Below, in pieces: positions 13,801 through 24,248 of a stretch of DNA of 64,000 nucleotides (position 1 is its first letter; each line of letters begins with the position of its first letter). A program made the translations under genes and the position numbers. The DNA lies in contig NC_089437.1 in the NCBI RefSeq assembly GCF_026210795.1, positions 3,100,001 to 3,164,000 of the forward strand, written 5' to 3'. The notes beneath the pieces are model-generated. The model made no database searches. It was not told where the DNA came from and saw nothing but the letters and a program-made list of their open reading frames with translations. Source of the DNA: Rhizophagus irregularis. Lineage: Eukaryota > Glomeromycota > Glomeromycetes > Glomerales > Glomeraceae.

Positions 13801-15229
13801 GCGTGTTAGAACGTCGTAAAGAGAGTCGCAAGCGCAATCTTTCCTTTCATCTTCCATTAATCATCCCATTAGCCCCTCAAATTAGAATTATCCAAGATGA
13901 TTCTTCATATTGTTCACTTCAAGACATTTATGAGGATCATTGCGATAATACTGGTATATCAAAGGATGATCCAATTATATATTATAATAAAAAAATGAGA
14001 AATAATTTATCACATCTTATAGTGGTAATGTTTTTAATTTTTATTCATTCTTTAATTTGTGATTCAAATTTTATTTTAATTCAGTTTTTTTGAAAATTTT
14101 AGAGAAAAGATTTGTATAATTTAAGAGTCGAGATCGCCGAACAAATTGCTACGAAATATATCCCAAATGATACGTTAACAAAGGTGAGTTATATACTTAT
14201 TTCAAATTTTGTATAATTATTAAAATTTTTTTTTTTAGTTCATGTATAAAACTATGAAATCGCATGAAGATCTTTGGACGATACGTAAACAGTTTACCAA
14301 TCAAATGGCAGCAGTATCATTTATGACATACGCATTGTGCATCGGCCAAAGGCATCCACATAAATTCATGATTTCGCGAAATACAGGAAATATTTGGACT
14401 TCGGAATTACTTCCAAGTATGTTATTTATTTTGTTTTCATGCGTAATCATATCTTTTATAATATTCATAATCTTAAATATTTTGTTAAATTTAGCATTCA
14501 ATCCACACCAACCCTTGTTATTCAATGCTGAAGCTGTCCCATTCAGATTTACTCGAAGTATTCAACATTTTATGACGCCAATTGGAATTGAAGGAGTTTT
14601 TATTTCAGGTATATTAGGATTATAATTACGGTAATTAAGAAAAGAATGAAAAAATGTGTATTAATACATACAATCTTTATAGCCATGATGTCCATTGCTC
14701 GTTGTTTAATTGAACCAGAGGTATGCCTTTAGTAAGTTTTTTATCCTCTTAAAATTATGTTAATATTATTTAATACTTTTCAGTTCGATATGGGCCAGTA
14801 TCTTGGAGTATTTATTCGTGATGAGTTGATCACCTGGCACTATATGTGCCAAAGGATGATCAGCGAACAACAACTTCGAGACAGAGTCAAATTAAACGTG
14901 GAACAGATTGTTCACAAAGCAAAGATTATTGCTTGTTTAGAATCAGATCGAGAAAAATTGCTAGACAAAGTATGTAAAATCTTCTAATAGTTTTTGATAA
15001 ATTCAATTTACCAACATTTTTTGTATATATGAAAAACAGCATTTACAAATACATCAGAGGGCCGTTAGCAATTCGCTTCTAGACTTGATCGCAATGGCTA
15101 GCAATCCACAAAATTTGGCCGCAATGGAGGTTAGTAATATTTTTTTTATACAAGGCTAAACCGTTTCTACTGTATTTTTTTAATCATATTCTTTATCACG
15201 TAAAGGTTATTTGGATGCAATGGTTATAA
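1844..15229 (+). CDS. TRA1: Tra1/TRRAP, PIKK-family pseudokinase subunit of SAGA and NuA4
   Basis: Scaffold subunit that links transcription activators to the SAGA and NuA4 histone acetyltransferases in the nucleus. Twenty-two exons join in frame: 1844-1907, 1997-2154, 2222-2518, 2609-2821, 2901-3035, 3112-3240, 3328-3455, 3532-3740, 3808-4026, 4091-12105, 12173-12994, 13069-13176, 13262-13462, 13532-13734, 13802-14024, 14103-14183, 14239-14416, 14495-14608, 14684-14721, 14784-14969, 15040-15129, 15206-15229. This predicts 3944 aa, close to human TRRAP (about 3860) and yeast Tra1 (3744). Residues 1-2650 are helical-repeat sequence, about 2650-3200 the FAT region, 3210-3400 a Ser/Thr/Pro/Gln linker, then the PI3K-like domain and a short FATC tail ending IWMQWL. 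The kinase core is dead by sequence: GQRHPHK (about 3771-3777) replaces the catalytic-loop D/N motif and no DFG follows. The intron after 3455 starts with GC. The start was chosen because [12 protein letters not shown] leads directly into the conserved N-terminus. Confidence 0.95.
3456..3531 (+). other. GC-AG intron in TRA1
   Basis: The reading frame across exons 7 and 8 only works if exon 7 ends at TTAAG and the intron starts GCACGT, ending TTTAATGTAG. This gives the junction [16 protein letters not shown], which matches the conserved Tra1/TRRAP sequence as I remember it. The nearest GT (in CACGTGAC) puts the frame into a TAG stop within a few codons. GC-AG introns are a known minor class spliced by the normal spliceosome. 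Confidence 0.8.
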
Positions 15230-15705
15230 ATGAATCCGTATGCAGCTATAAAAGTATTAATTTTTAATTTACAAAAATATTATCCAAGGTGGATAATAAT
15301 CATAAATTTAACTTGTATTTATAATTAATTATACACGTGTCCTAAAAAACCAAGAATAAAAGAACTTTTCTAACAAAAAGTTTAGCTGAAATTAAGCATC
15401 ATGTGAATTAAAATTTAGTCACATGAGAACGCTTACTTTGTACAACTTTTGCAATATTTTAAACCGTGTTTTAACTGTGAATTGTGAATTGATTTCTTTC
15501 GAAAAAAAAAATTATGCGTTAATCTTCATACATCGGTAAATTGTTTGACCGATTCTTAAATAAAGTTTGAAAAGTGTAACATCTTTGTCAATTGGATTTC
15601 TAACTCTTTTCATTAACTAATACCCCCTGTTGGCATTTTTCCTGCTTCATCCTTTAATAAAATACCTTTTCAAACTTGATAAACTTGGTTCTACCTGCTT
15701 TAAAT
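15230..15705. other. Short intergenic gap, TRA1 3' end to acyltransferase
   Basis: AT-rich DNA with AATAAA-like signals (AAGAATAAAAG near 15352, AAATAAAG near 15558) that could serve TRA1 polyadenylation. No other feature was seen. The upstream gene and the next one read in the same direction. Confidence 0.5.
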
Positions 15706-17485
15706 ATGCTGCAAAATACTCAGGTTTATTCTAAATATCCGAGGGTTCAAATATTTTCTTTCTACTTTATTCTATTTCTAATTATTTTTTATTTTTAAGG
15801 CCGAGGACATAATTTCGGTTAAAAAACATACCCCTTCCATAAAAAGCACCATCACCACCACAACCACCTCCTTATCCGCTACATTAACATATGATGATGA
15901 GCTGAATAGATTACCTAGAAAGATAGCAAAACGTGTTGTTACCTTTCAACCTCGTAGTTCACAATTAGATCGTGAAACTTTAGATTCGCATCAGTATCCA
16001 TTTCGAGGATTTTTTACGTTATTCTGGATAGCAATGGGCTTTTATATAATCCAAACTGGTGTAAAAAATTTTCAATCAGCAGGAATTTTATTAGATTTAA
16101 CATTCTTCCGATTATTTTCACAAGATGCATTGGGGTTGATTTTAAGCGATGCATGTATGGTCGGATCAATGTTTTTCGCAGTTTTACTTCAAAAAGCAAT
16201 TGCACATGGTTGGATTAGATGGAGATATACAGGAATGATAATTCAACACATTTTTCAAATTACTTTTTTGTTTGTTCCTATTTATTGGACATTTTTTAAG
16301 TAAGACAAGTTAGATTTATTTAATTTTTTTATAAAAATTATTATTCACCTATTTTTTTAATTTAATAGAGGCTGGCCATGGGTACAAAGCGGTTTCTTTG
16401 TTCTCCACACGATTTCTATGTTAATGAAACTTCATTCTTATTCTTTTTACAATGGCGAGTTGTCTACTTATGTTATTTATCTTTACGAATTGAAGAAAAA
16501 ATATGCTAATTTAATTGGAGATTCAAAAAAAAACGATAACGAAATAGATGAAAAGAAAGAAGATGAAAAGCAACAAATCTTGGATCAATTAAAAAGCAAA
16601 ATTGAACAAGTTGAGGGTTATCTTCATAGTCCAGCAGGAAATATTCGTTATCCAGAAAATGTAACTTTTGCAAATTACGTAGATTTCTTATTGGTCCCAA
16701 CCTTAGTATACGAACTAGAATATCCAAGAACAGAAAAGTAAGCGAATCTTAAATGATTTATATTTTAAAATTAGGTTAATTATTTATATTTTTGTAAAAT
16801 GTAGAATTCGTCCTTGGTATCTTTTTGAAAAGATTTTGGCTACCTTTGGAACATTCTTCCTTCTATATGTAAACACAGAGACATATATAATTCCTGTCCT
16901 CCCTAATGTTTCAACTTCAATTTATAACGCAATGGTGCAAATGCTTTTTCCATTCATGATGAATTATTTATTAATATTTTATATTATTTTTGAGTGCATT
17001 TGCAATGTATTTGCAGAATTAACTTGGTAAGATAATAATATAAATGTTCGAATAAACTATACGTTATTTATTAATCTTTTTAATTCTTTAGTTTTGCTGA
17101 TCGTAATTTTTATGATGATTGGTGGAATAGTACAACATGGGATGAATTTGCAAGGAAATGGAACAAACCTGTACATCACTTTTTACTTCGACATGTATAT
17201 CAATCTTCAATCGAATCCTACAAATTGTCTAAAAGAGACGCTACATTTATGACATTCTTTCTATCATCTTTAATACATGAACTTGTCATGGTTGTAGTAT
17301 CTAAAAAAATTCGAATGTATTTATTTTTTCTTCAAATGTTTCAACTTCCTTTAATTTGGTTAAGTAAATTACCCGTAATCAAAGGAAACAAATGGTTTGG
17401 CAATGCGTTCTTCTGGTTCTCATTATTTTTAGGACCTCCAATGTTAGGAATTTTATATTGTAGAGAAGTATTTGCATCGGATTAA
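15706..17485 (+). CDS. Sterol O-acyltransferase (ACAT/ARE type, MBOAT family)
   Basis: ER multispan enzyme that esterifies sterols with acyl-CoA for storage in lipid droplets. Exons: 15706-15723 (tentative), 15800-16299, 16369-16737, 16805-17026, 17092-17485, predicting 500 aa. Diagnostic motifs are HSYSF (about 195-199), FYDDWWN (376-382, the FYxDWWN signature) and the membrane-embedded active-site His in SSLIHEL (about His432). Several hydrophobic segments flank these. The soluble N-terminus is Ser/Thr-rich. There is no in-frame ATG in the 15800 exon, so I used a six-codon first exon, MLQNTQ, joined by a weak GTTTAT donor. The true start may lie elsewhere upstream. DGAT1 is the closest alternative, but FYxDWWN and HSYSF favour the sterol branch. 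Confidence 0.88.
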
Positions 17486-18763
17486 TAAAAAGTACTTAAA
17501 TTCATTCTTTAAATATTCAAGAGATAAAGTTGTAATTTTAATACAATTATTTTCAATAAATAAAAAATAATTTCTGAAGGGTGATGACCTATGTATGATC
17601 GTCATCATATATCAAAACCGCGATTCTGGATCAGATTAAACGAGACGTTTTTACAATAACACTTAATTTGGGAAGAGGTCTCCCTCTTTGGATGCAACAA
17701 TTTCACTAGTTATGGATTTATCGAGCGGATAATTATTATACCAGCCTATAATTTTTGACGCTGCACCGCAGAGGAAAAGAAGTCAGCTAAAACTTGATGT
17801 AGAACTGGGTACGGGTTTAATTACTAATACTTAATAGTTTTAATTGCCAACCCGGATAAGATCGGCACTATCGCTATATAAACGTATTAGTAAATTTTGG
17901 GGCAAATTTTATTATCATTTTTGGAATCTGAGTTGCGTATATAGGTAAGTCATAGATATTAAAATATAATTATTGATTCATTTTACTGTATATGCATATG
18001 TACATATACCAATTAAGTATTTTTGACAAATTTCCAAGGATTTTCTTGAAGTATAAAAGGTACTTTCTTATATGCTCAAAAAATCAATTCTTCAAATTTA
18101 TAATTATTTTCATACATAGTATATTCAGACTATTAGTAATTTTATTAAGTACCTTATCCCCAAAATCAATTATAAAAATAGTGCTGATCTTATGATTGCC
18201 AATTAATTAGAATATAGATATCTTTTGATTTTATTTTTGGGAAATTTGGGTTTTTTCTTTACTCTTATTCTGTACAGTGAAAGAAGATTGGTGTTAAATC
18301 AGGCCATAGGTCTTGAAAACTTATTTCCATTTACTTTTAGATCCAATTATAGATGGGTGTAGTATAACTTCTTTAATTAATATGATCTGTTTAAAGAAAG
18401 TAGATGTATTTAGGATTAGCTATGAGTGGTTTGTTTTGATCATTTTATTTTTTGTTATTTTTTCTTTTGTTTTAAATTATATAGCTTACTACTGCAAGTT
18501 GGATGAAATAACCATATAAAAAGTTTTATATATTGCATAAATTAATTTTTACTTACTGATTTCAATAGGATAATTAAAAAAATATATATATATTACCACT
18601 TAGTAATTATAAAAGAATGGAATACAGCTCATTTAATTTGTCTTAATACAGAAGGCAATTAAAATTATCTGGTCAGTTTATTTTGCTAAAATTTTGTAGA
18701 TTATAATGTATTAATGTAATATAAATAAAACTAGGAATGTTAATTTGCTTAATGGTTCAGCTT
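17486..18763. other. Intergenic, no gene recognised
   Basis: Begins with AATAAA-like signals of the acyltransferase (near 17557). A less AT-rich stretch at 17580-17960 ends with CTATATAAACG and a GTAAGT donor-like site near 17944, which looks like a promoter and leader. The short open frames downstream (17992-18195, 18313-18519) are hydrophobic and AT-driven and match no family I know. This could be a non-coding or orphan transcript, but nothing proves it. Confidence 0.4.
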
Positions 18764-18896
18764 AGGGGCATGCCAAAAATCAGCTGATTTGAAAGGGGGT
18801 GGGGAGTCAAGGTCTATATATATCATGTGTCATTTATATATCTAAATATAAATGTAAGTAATTTAATTATTTTTATATAATTATTATAATGCAATT

Positions 18897-19024
18897 ATCT
18901 TGACTTCTAGTGATCCAATTTTAATAAACTTTTTTTTTAATTTATAGCTCTTATTTAGCTCTACAAATTTAGCTTTACAAAACAAAAAAAAGTTTGTTCA
19001 AATTGAATCACTAGAAGCCAAGAT
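18897..19024. repeat. Foldback hairpin, copy 1
   Basis: ATCTTGACTTCTAGTGATCC at 18897 pairs with GAATCACTAGAAGCCAAGAT ending at 19024. The imperfect stem continues inward through poly-T/poly-A for about 40 nt per arm. A second copy follows after a 45 bp spacer. No coding potential was seen. Confidence 0.85.
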
Positions 19025-19069
19025 ATTTGTATTTATAATTTACATTATAATAATTATTATAATGCAATT

Positions 19070-19195
19070 ATCTTGACTTCTAGTGATCCAATTTTAATAA
19101 ACTTTTTTTTTAATTTATAGCACTTATTTAGTTCTATAAATCTAGCTTTACAAAACAAAAAAAAGTTTGTTTATTGAATCACTAGAAGCCAAGAT
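19070..19195. repeat. Foldback hairpin, copy 2
   Basis: Near-identical to copy 1, offset by 173 bp in the same orientation, with the same GACTTCTAGTGATCC / GAATCACTAGAAGCC arms. Both copies are preceded by TTATTATAATGCAATT, so the duplicated unit includes some flank. Confidence 0.85.
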
Positions 19196-19293
19196 AATTA
19201 TATAATACTAATTATTATGTATAATATTTAATATTTAATAGTAATAATTTTTTTAGCCAATCAGATTTCAATCAGGTAGGGGTGGGGAAACTA

Positions 19294-19531
19294 CCCTAGC
19301 GTTCCCAAGAAAAAAAGCACTTGGTGGCCGGCATTATGCGGAATTATGCACTGTCACATGAACAGTGCGGTGACAAATAAGGCGTGACAAATAAGTTTTT
19401 ACCAACTCAAAAAAAAGCTAAGTCCAAATCGAGATAAATATAAACAATGAAAACACTGAGGGGTGTGACGGATGTGATGATTTTTTACATAGTCACGTGC
19501 CAAGTGCTTTTTTTTTCTTGGAACGCTAGGG
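19294..19531. mobile_element. 238-bp MITE with ~31-bp inverted ends (family A)
   Basis: CCCTAGCGTTCCCAAG at 19294 recurs inverted as CTTGGAACGCTAGGG ending at 19531, and the similarity extends through the A-run to GCACTTGG, about 31 bp per end. The interior holds GGCATTATGCGGAATTATG and ATAAATATAAACAATGAAAA, both also found in a decayed relative at 44807-44987. No target-site duplication was recognised. Confidence 0.85.
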
Positions 19532-19608
19532 ATGATGGGTGGGGGATTAAGGCTTACTAATTGAGAAAAATCAGCTGATTTAGCGCGCCCTAATATAAAA
19601 AAAAAGAG

Positions 19609-20015
19609 GTCGTCTAAAGCGGGGGCAAATCACGTGATTCGGTGTAATTTTAATTAGATTAATTTTTTATAAAGAAAGATTAATAGAAACTTTAAAATCA
19701 TAATATAAGCGTATTTTTATCTGCTTTGCAAGTTTACTTAAGGAAAGAAAGTGGATTATGAATATTGTTTTTTACTTTACGTATGAATGAACGAAACTTT
19801 GCCAATCATATCCAAAAATGGATAACGAAATTGAAAAAGTCAAATAAATCAAAAACAGCATTCAAACCCCTACTCTGCGCTCTAAGTAAACTTGCAGAGC
19901 AGGCAAAAATGCATTTAGGATGTGTGTTTAGAATGGTTGAATATATGGTAAAAAGTTTTATTTTATGAAAACAATTTTTTTCGAAGTCACGTGATTTGCA
20001 CTTGCTTTAGACGAC
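19609..20015. mobile_element. 407-bp foldback element (family B)
   Basis: The left end GTCGTCTAAAGC then GGGGGCAAATCACGTGATT pairs with a right end whose complement reads GTCGTCTAAAGC then AAGTGCAAATCACGTGACT. A second inverted block sits inside: TTTGCAAGTTTACTTA near 19727 against TAAGTAAACTTGCAGAG near 19885. A 67-codon open frame (19765-19968) spans the centre but looks like no transposase, so the element is probably non-autonomous. Confidence 0.85.
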
Positions 20016-23000
20016 AATAAAAAAAAGTACTATTAAGTAAATTTTTTTTAATTATTTTCAGATATATTAAACAAAAGTGATTTTTTTAATTTAAGCTATA
20101 GTTTTCATAAAAACGTTACTATAATGTTGAGTATCAGTAGTATAATTTAATAAAGTCATTTTACATAATAAATTTATTTTTAAAATTGTTAATTTTTAAT
20201 TTATTAAATTTATTAACTTAAATTTTTATTTATTTTATAATTTAATATAATAAGATATATTAAACTAGAAAACAGAAACTATTATAAGTCCAAAGTAAAA
20301 ATGTGGCAGATAGAAAAATTTATATGATTAATTTTTTTTTATAATATATAAATATATATTATTTTTCACTTTACTCTGGACAATTATTATATTTACTTTT
20401 ATTTAAAATTTTACAAATTAAAATTTAATTTTTAAATTAAATTAAACTAAAGTACAAAAATTTTTATAACTTAATTTAATAAAAATCTTATTTACTTATA
20501 ATAAAAATTGTTAAAATTATAAAGTAAAATTTATATAAAAAATTTTATTAAACATATTTGCAAATCAAATAAAATGTTTTTTTTTCTAAAATAGTTTTAC
20601 ATCTATATAAAATTAATATTTTTAATAAAAAGAATTAAAATTTAAATACAATTGTATTTTGAATATACTCCCTTTTTTTGGAAATTTTATATAATAAAAA
20701 TGCTAATTATTTTATTATATGATATTGATTTTTTTGAATAAATGCAATTTATACCTTATATACTTAAATAAACTCACATTATATGTGTATTTTTGCCTCT
20801 TCTACAACTTTATTTACTATGGTAAAAAATATTAAAACTTTATTTTTAATTTATATCATAAAGTACGTTCAAATACAAATATATTTAAATTTTAAACCTT
20901 TAATAAAAATTAATACTTCTTTTTATAAAATAAATTAATTAAATATTTATTATTAAATTTATTAATAAATAAAATTTCATACCATTCTATAATTTTACTT
21001 AAAATTTTACTTTAATTTTAATAAAATAATAATTATAGTATTAATATTTGGATAAATCTAATTGTAATAACTTGTTACATGTTATATTTGTAACAACTCC
21101 AATTTTATCCAATAAAATTTAAGATCAGGTATAATGTAAAGTGTAAACAAAAATAAAAATCAGTTATTTAACTAAAATAAAAGAATTTTTTTAAAAAATT
21201 TCAAAAAACTAAAATTTTATTTATGAAATTATTTTAAGTATATTAAGTAAAAGTTTTCCAAATTAAATTTTGCATATAAAATTTTATTTGTAAAGTGTAT
21301 ACTAAATTTATTATTAAAAAAAATAAAAAAAAGATGTTATAAATAAAATATGTAAAAGTTGTTACAAATACATTTATTCTTTAAAGGTTTTATTTTTTAT
21401 CACATCTGTATTATGTTGCACCTTATAATATATTACATATAAAAATTAAAAATAACATTCTAAATTTTTTTTAAAACTTGTAAAATAATCAAAAATATGC
21501 ATAGTATAAGGTTTTTTATAGTATATAGTAAATGCATAAGGTCTTATATTAGAATTTTTTAAGAAATCTTAATGAAGTCATATGATAAAAATAATTGACA
21601 TAATTAATATACAAATTTACCAAAAAAGGGAGATGCAACATATCACAGGTGCGAAAAAAAATATATACTCTTATTCTATATACTTAATAATTTAAATATA
21701 TATATATATATAAAACATCATATTATATTATTATAATGTTTTTCTTTTTAAACTAATTAACCAATAGAATTTTAATAAAAAGTAAAATGAAAATTTTATT
21801 TAATATAAATTAAACTATAATAATTTTTAGTTAAATAAACTATTAAAATTATAATAAATTTTGGTTTAAATTAAATTAAGTTAATTAAAAAAAAATAGTT
21901 ATTATTATTTTTAAAATAAAAATGAATTTATTTCTCACTTTGGATAAAATTTGATATTTCTTTATATCTTTAAGTCATAATATTAAAAATGCCAAAAATG
22001 ATATTTATAACCTTTTTTAAGATATTAAGTAAATTTGTAGAGTAGGCAAAATTACCTATAAATTGTAATTTTAAAGGTTATATAAAGTTCATATTAAGTT
22101 TTATTTTTTAAAAAAAATTTTTTCATCAAAATTATATTATTCCTTTTTGAAAATAATTGGCAAATAATCAAAATGACATTATTTTTATATATTAAATTTG
22201 AAAAGAGAAGTAAGAAATCACTTGAATGAGAAATAAATTTTTTTTTAAAAAATAAAATAAAATAGTTTAAAATAAAAAGTAAGTTATTTAATTTAAAAAA
22301 ACTAATTAATTTAAAAAAATAAAAAAATTTAATTATTTAATAAAAAAAAAAATAAGCAAAATTCTAGTTTAAAAAATAATTAAATGTAATAATTTTAAAA
22401 AAAAGTTGATTAGAAATTATATAATTCTACTCACTGGCTAATTTCAGTTTAATTTCTTTTCTTTTCAGCTAAATATAATTATTCTCTAAAAAAAATAAAT
22501 AAATTTCAGATTAAAATAAAAAGTTTCTTTTTAAAAAAATAAATAAATAAAACAATTTATTTAATTAAAAACTGAAGAATTTTTTTATTTTAATATATTA
22601 TTTAGCAGTACATATAATTTAAAAATATATTAAAATTACCTGATTTGATAGAATTGGATTCTGAAGAATCCAATTTTGTATAAGCCTATTATATAATTTT
22701 TGTTGAAATTGTATATAGTTTTAAAAGCTTATTAATATTATAATTAAAATATTTATATATAAATATTATACATTTAAATTAATATATTAAATTTTAAAAT
22801 AATAAACTTATTTTTAAAAACTTTCAAATGAAATAATACTTTTCAAATATATAGCCTTTTTATTTACAGTATAAAAATTTTAAAAATCAAAACTATATAT
22901 TAAATTTTAAAAACTTTTTTTGATTTATTAGGATTTAAATTATTATGTATTAAATTAGGTAATTAGGATTAATTATAAATTATGAATATTTTTAGTTAAT

Positions 23001-24248
23001 ATAATTACATAGTACAGACTTAAATATATTTTATATAATAAAATAAATAATACCATACTATTCCAATCGGATCTTACCATCCTGACCATTATTTTATTTA
23101 TTTACTTTATTTCAATTTCACTGTTACTACTGATTGGTGATTGGAATAATATTTAATTGTTAAAGAACTTTTTGCTATTGGAAATTTGAGTATTTGTTCT
23201 ATAACCTCGGTTGTGTAATACAATTTCAAGTGATTTTTAGCTTATTTAATGAATCGTTCCTCATTAATCTAGTTTTTTCTGAATGAAACTCAATTATAAT
23301 CTCCGTAAACATCATTCTATTGTAATATTTATATAATCGGCAGATTGAAGACGCAGCAATTTTCATTAAAGATGGTTTGTTTGTTTATAAAGTCAAATTT
23401 TATAAAGCATTAAACTTTTAAAGTAAAACAACTGAAACGAATTTACATGAAACGAAAAAAAAAAATCATGACGGAAGATTTATTCTTTGTTTTCCTGTTG
23501 TAGAGAATTGGGTGCACCAAAGTTTAATGGCCTTGTTGTAATTGATGTTAATTTTTATTTTCAAAATTATGATCCAGAAAAAGAGTCCAGTTTGTTACAA
23601 AAGTATCCTCATCATTTTTGATCGATCGTTATGAATTAGCTGAAGTAGATGACGCGCAGAAATGACACGCGGCCGATCTAATTTTAAAAGAGAAAAAACT
23701 TCAGCAATAAACGCGGTCATTGAAATTTGACGATGAAACATAAATTTGATTAAAAACGGAGACTTTTCGCCCCAATTTTTTGCGGCACCAGCGTAAATAA
23801 GGAAAGGATGGGTTCATCCGTGTCCTGAGACCAAATAATCAATTCTTTTTCAAGTATAGATTTTCTGTAATAATATCGCGGGTTTATTTGTTAATTATAT
23901 AACTTCAAAGACCCACTCTCATGTGCAAATTAATCGGCGATATCACTTAAATATCATCATATGATCTATTCATAATCACTAAGTTGAAAGGTAGAATATT
24001 TATTTATGAGTGAAAGGGACAATTGCGAAGTATAAAAAAAAATAACTGCGCATGTTGTTGTTGCATGCATCTTTCGGTTGCCGTATTCAACTTTGGTACA
24101 ACAAGAATATATTACAACATTATAACTAAAAAAATTAGTGTCGTAATACATGCTATCATCGTTCATAAAATCTAAAAATTTTGTCCTCAAAAATTTAAGA
24201 CTGCTTTAAAGATTTTTTTTCAGTCAAGATTATTCTGCCGTACTTAGA
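20016..24248. other. AT-rich intergenic region with dispersed repeats
   Basis: Very AT-rich DNA. It includes part of a dispersed repeat (21943-22247), a short hairpin AATTGGATTC-TGAA-GAATCCAATT near 22650, and an inverted pair around 21046-21112. The last 1.1 kb (about 23100 on) is less AT-rich, has ATTGG/CCAAT-type motifs, and is probably the promoter and leader of the B56 gene. Confidence 0.5.
21943..22247. repeat. Dispersed repeat R1, copy 1
   Basis: Matches 43962-44268 in the same orientation. Shared blocks include AAATTTGATATTTCTTTA, AAGTAAATTTGTA with AGGCAAAATTAC, AATTTTAAAGRTTATATAAAG, and TTTTTATATATTAAATT. The word AAGTAAACTTGCAGAGCAGGCAAAA in family B (19885) resembles its centre, so the two may be related. 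No ends were defined. Confidence 0.65.

Larger units (their letters stand above)
18765..19592. mobile_element. Possible outer inverted-repeat element with nested insertions
   Basis: AAATCAGCTGATTT near 18777 recurs inverted near 19569, each next to a TTAGGG-like end (TTAGGGGCATGCC left; GCGCGCCCTAA right) and to G-rich GGGTGGGG blocks. Between them lie two tandem hairpins and a separate terminal-inverted-repeat element. The limits are uncertain because the ends are imperfect, and AAATCAGCTGATTT is itself palindromic, which weakens the case. Confidence 0.4.

Noticed and set aside
17580-17640. C/D box snoRNA (GTGATGA at 17582)
   Set aside because: No D box (CTGA) in a suitable position and no terminal stem.
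17992-18519. Two short hydrophobic frames (17992-18195, 18313-18519) as membrane protein genes
   Set aside because: AT-rich DNA yields such frames by chance; no conserved motif, no plausible splicing or family resemblance.
19765-19968. 67-codon frame as a transposase
   Set aside because: It overlaps the inner inverted repeat of a foldback element and has no catalytic motif.
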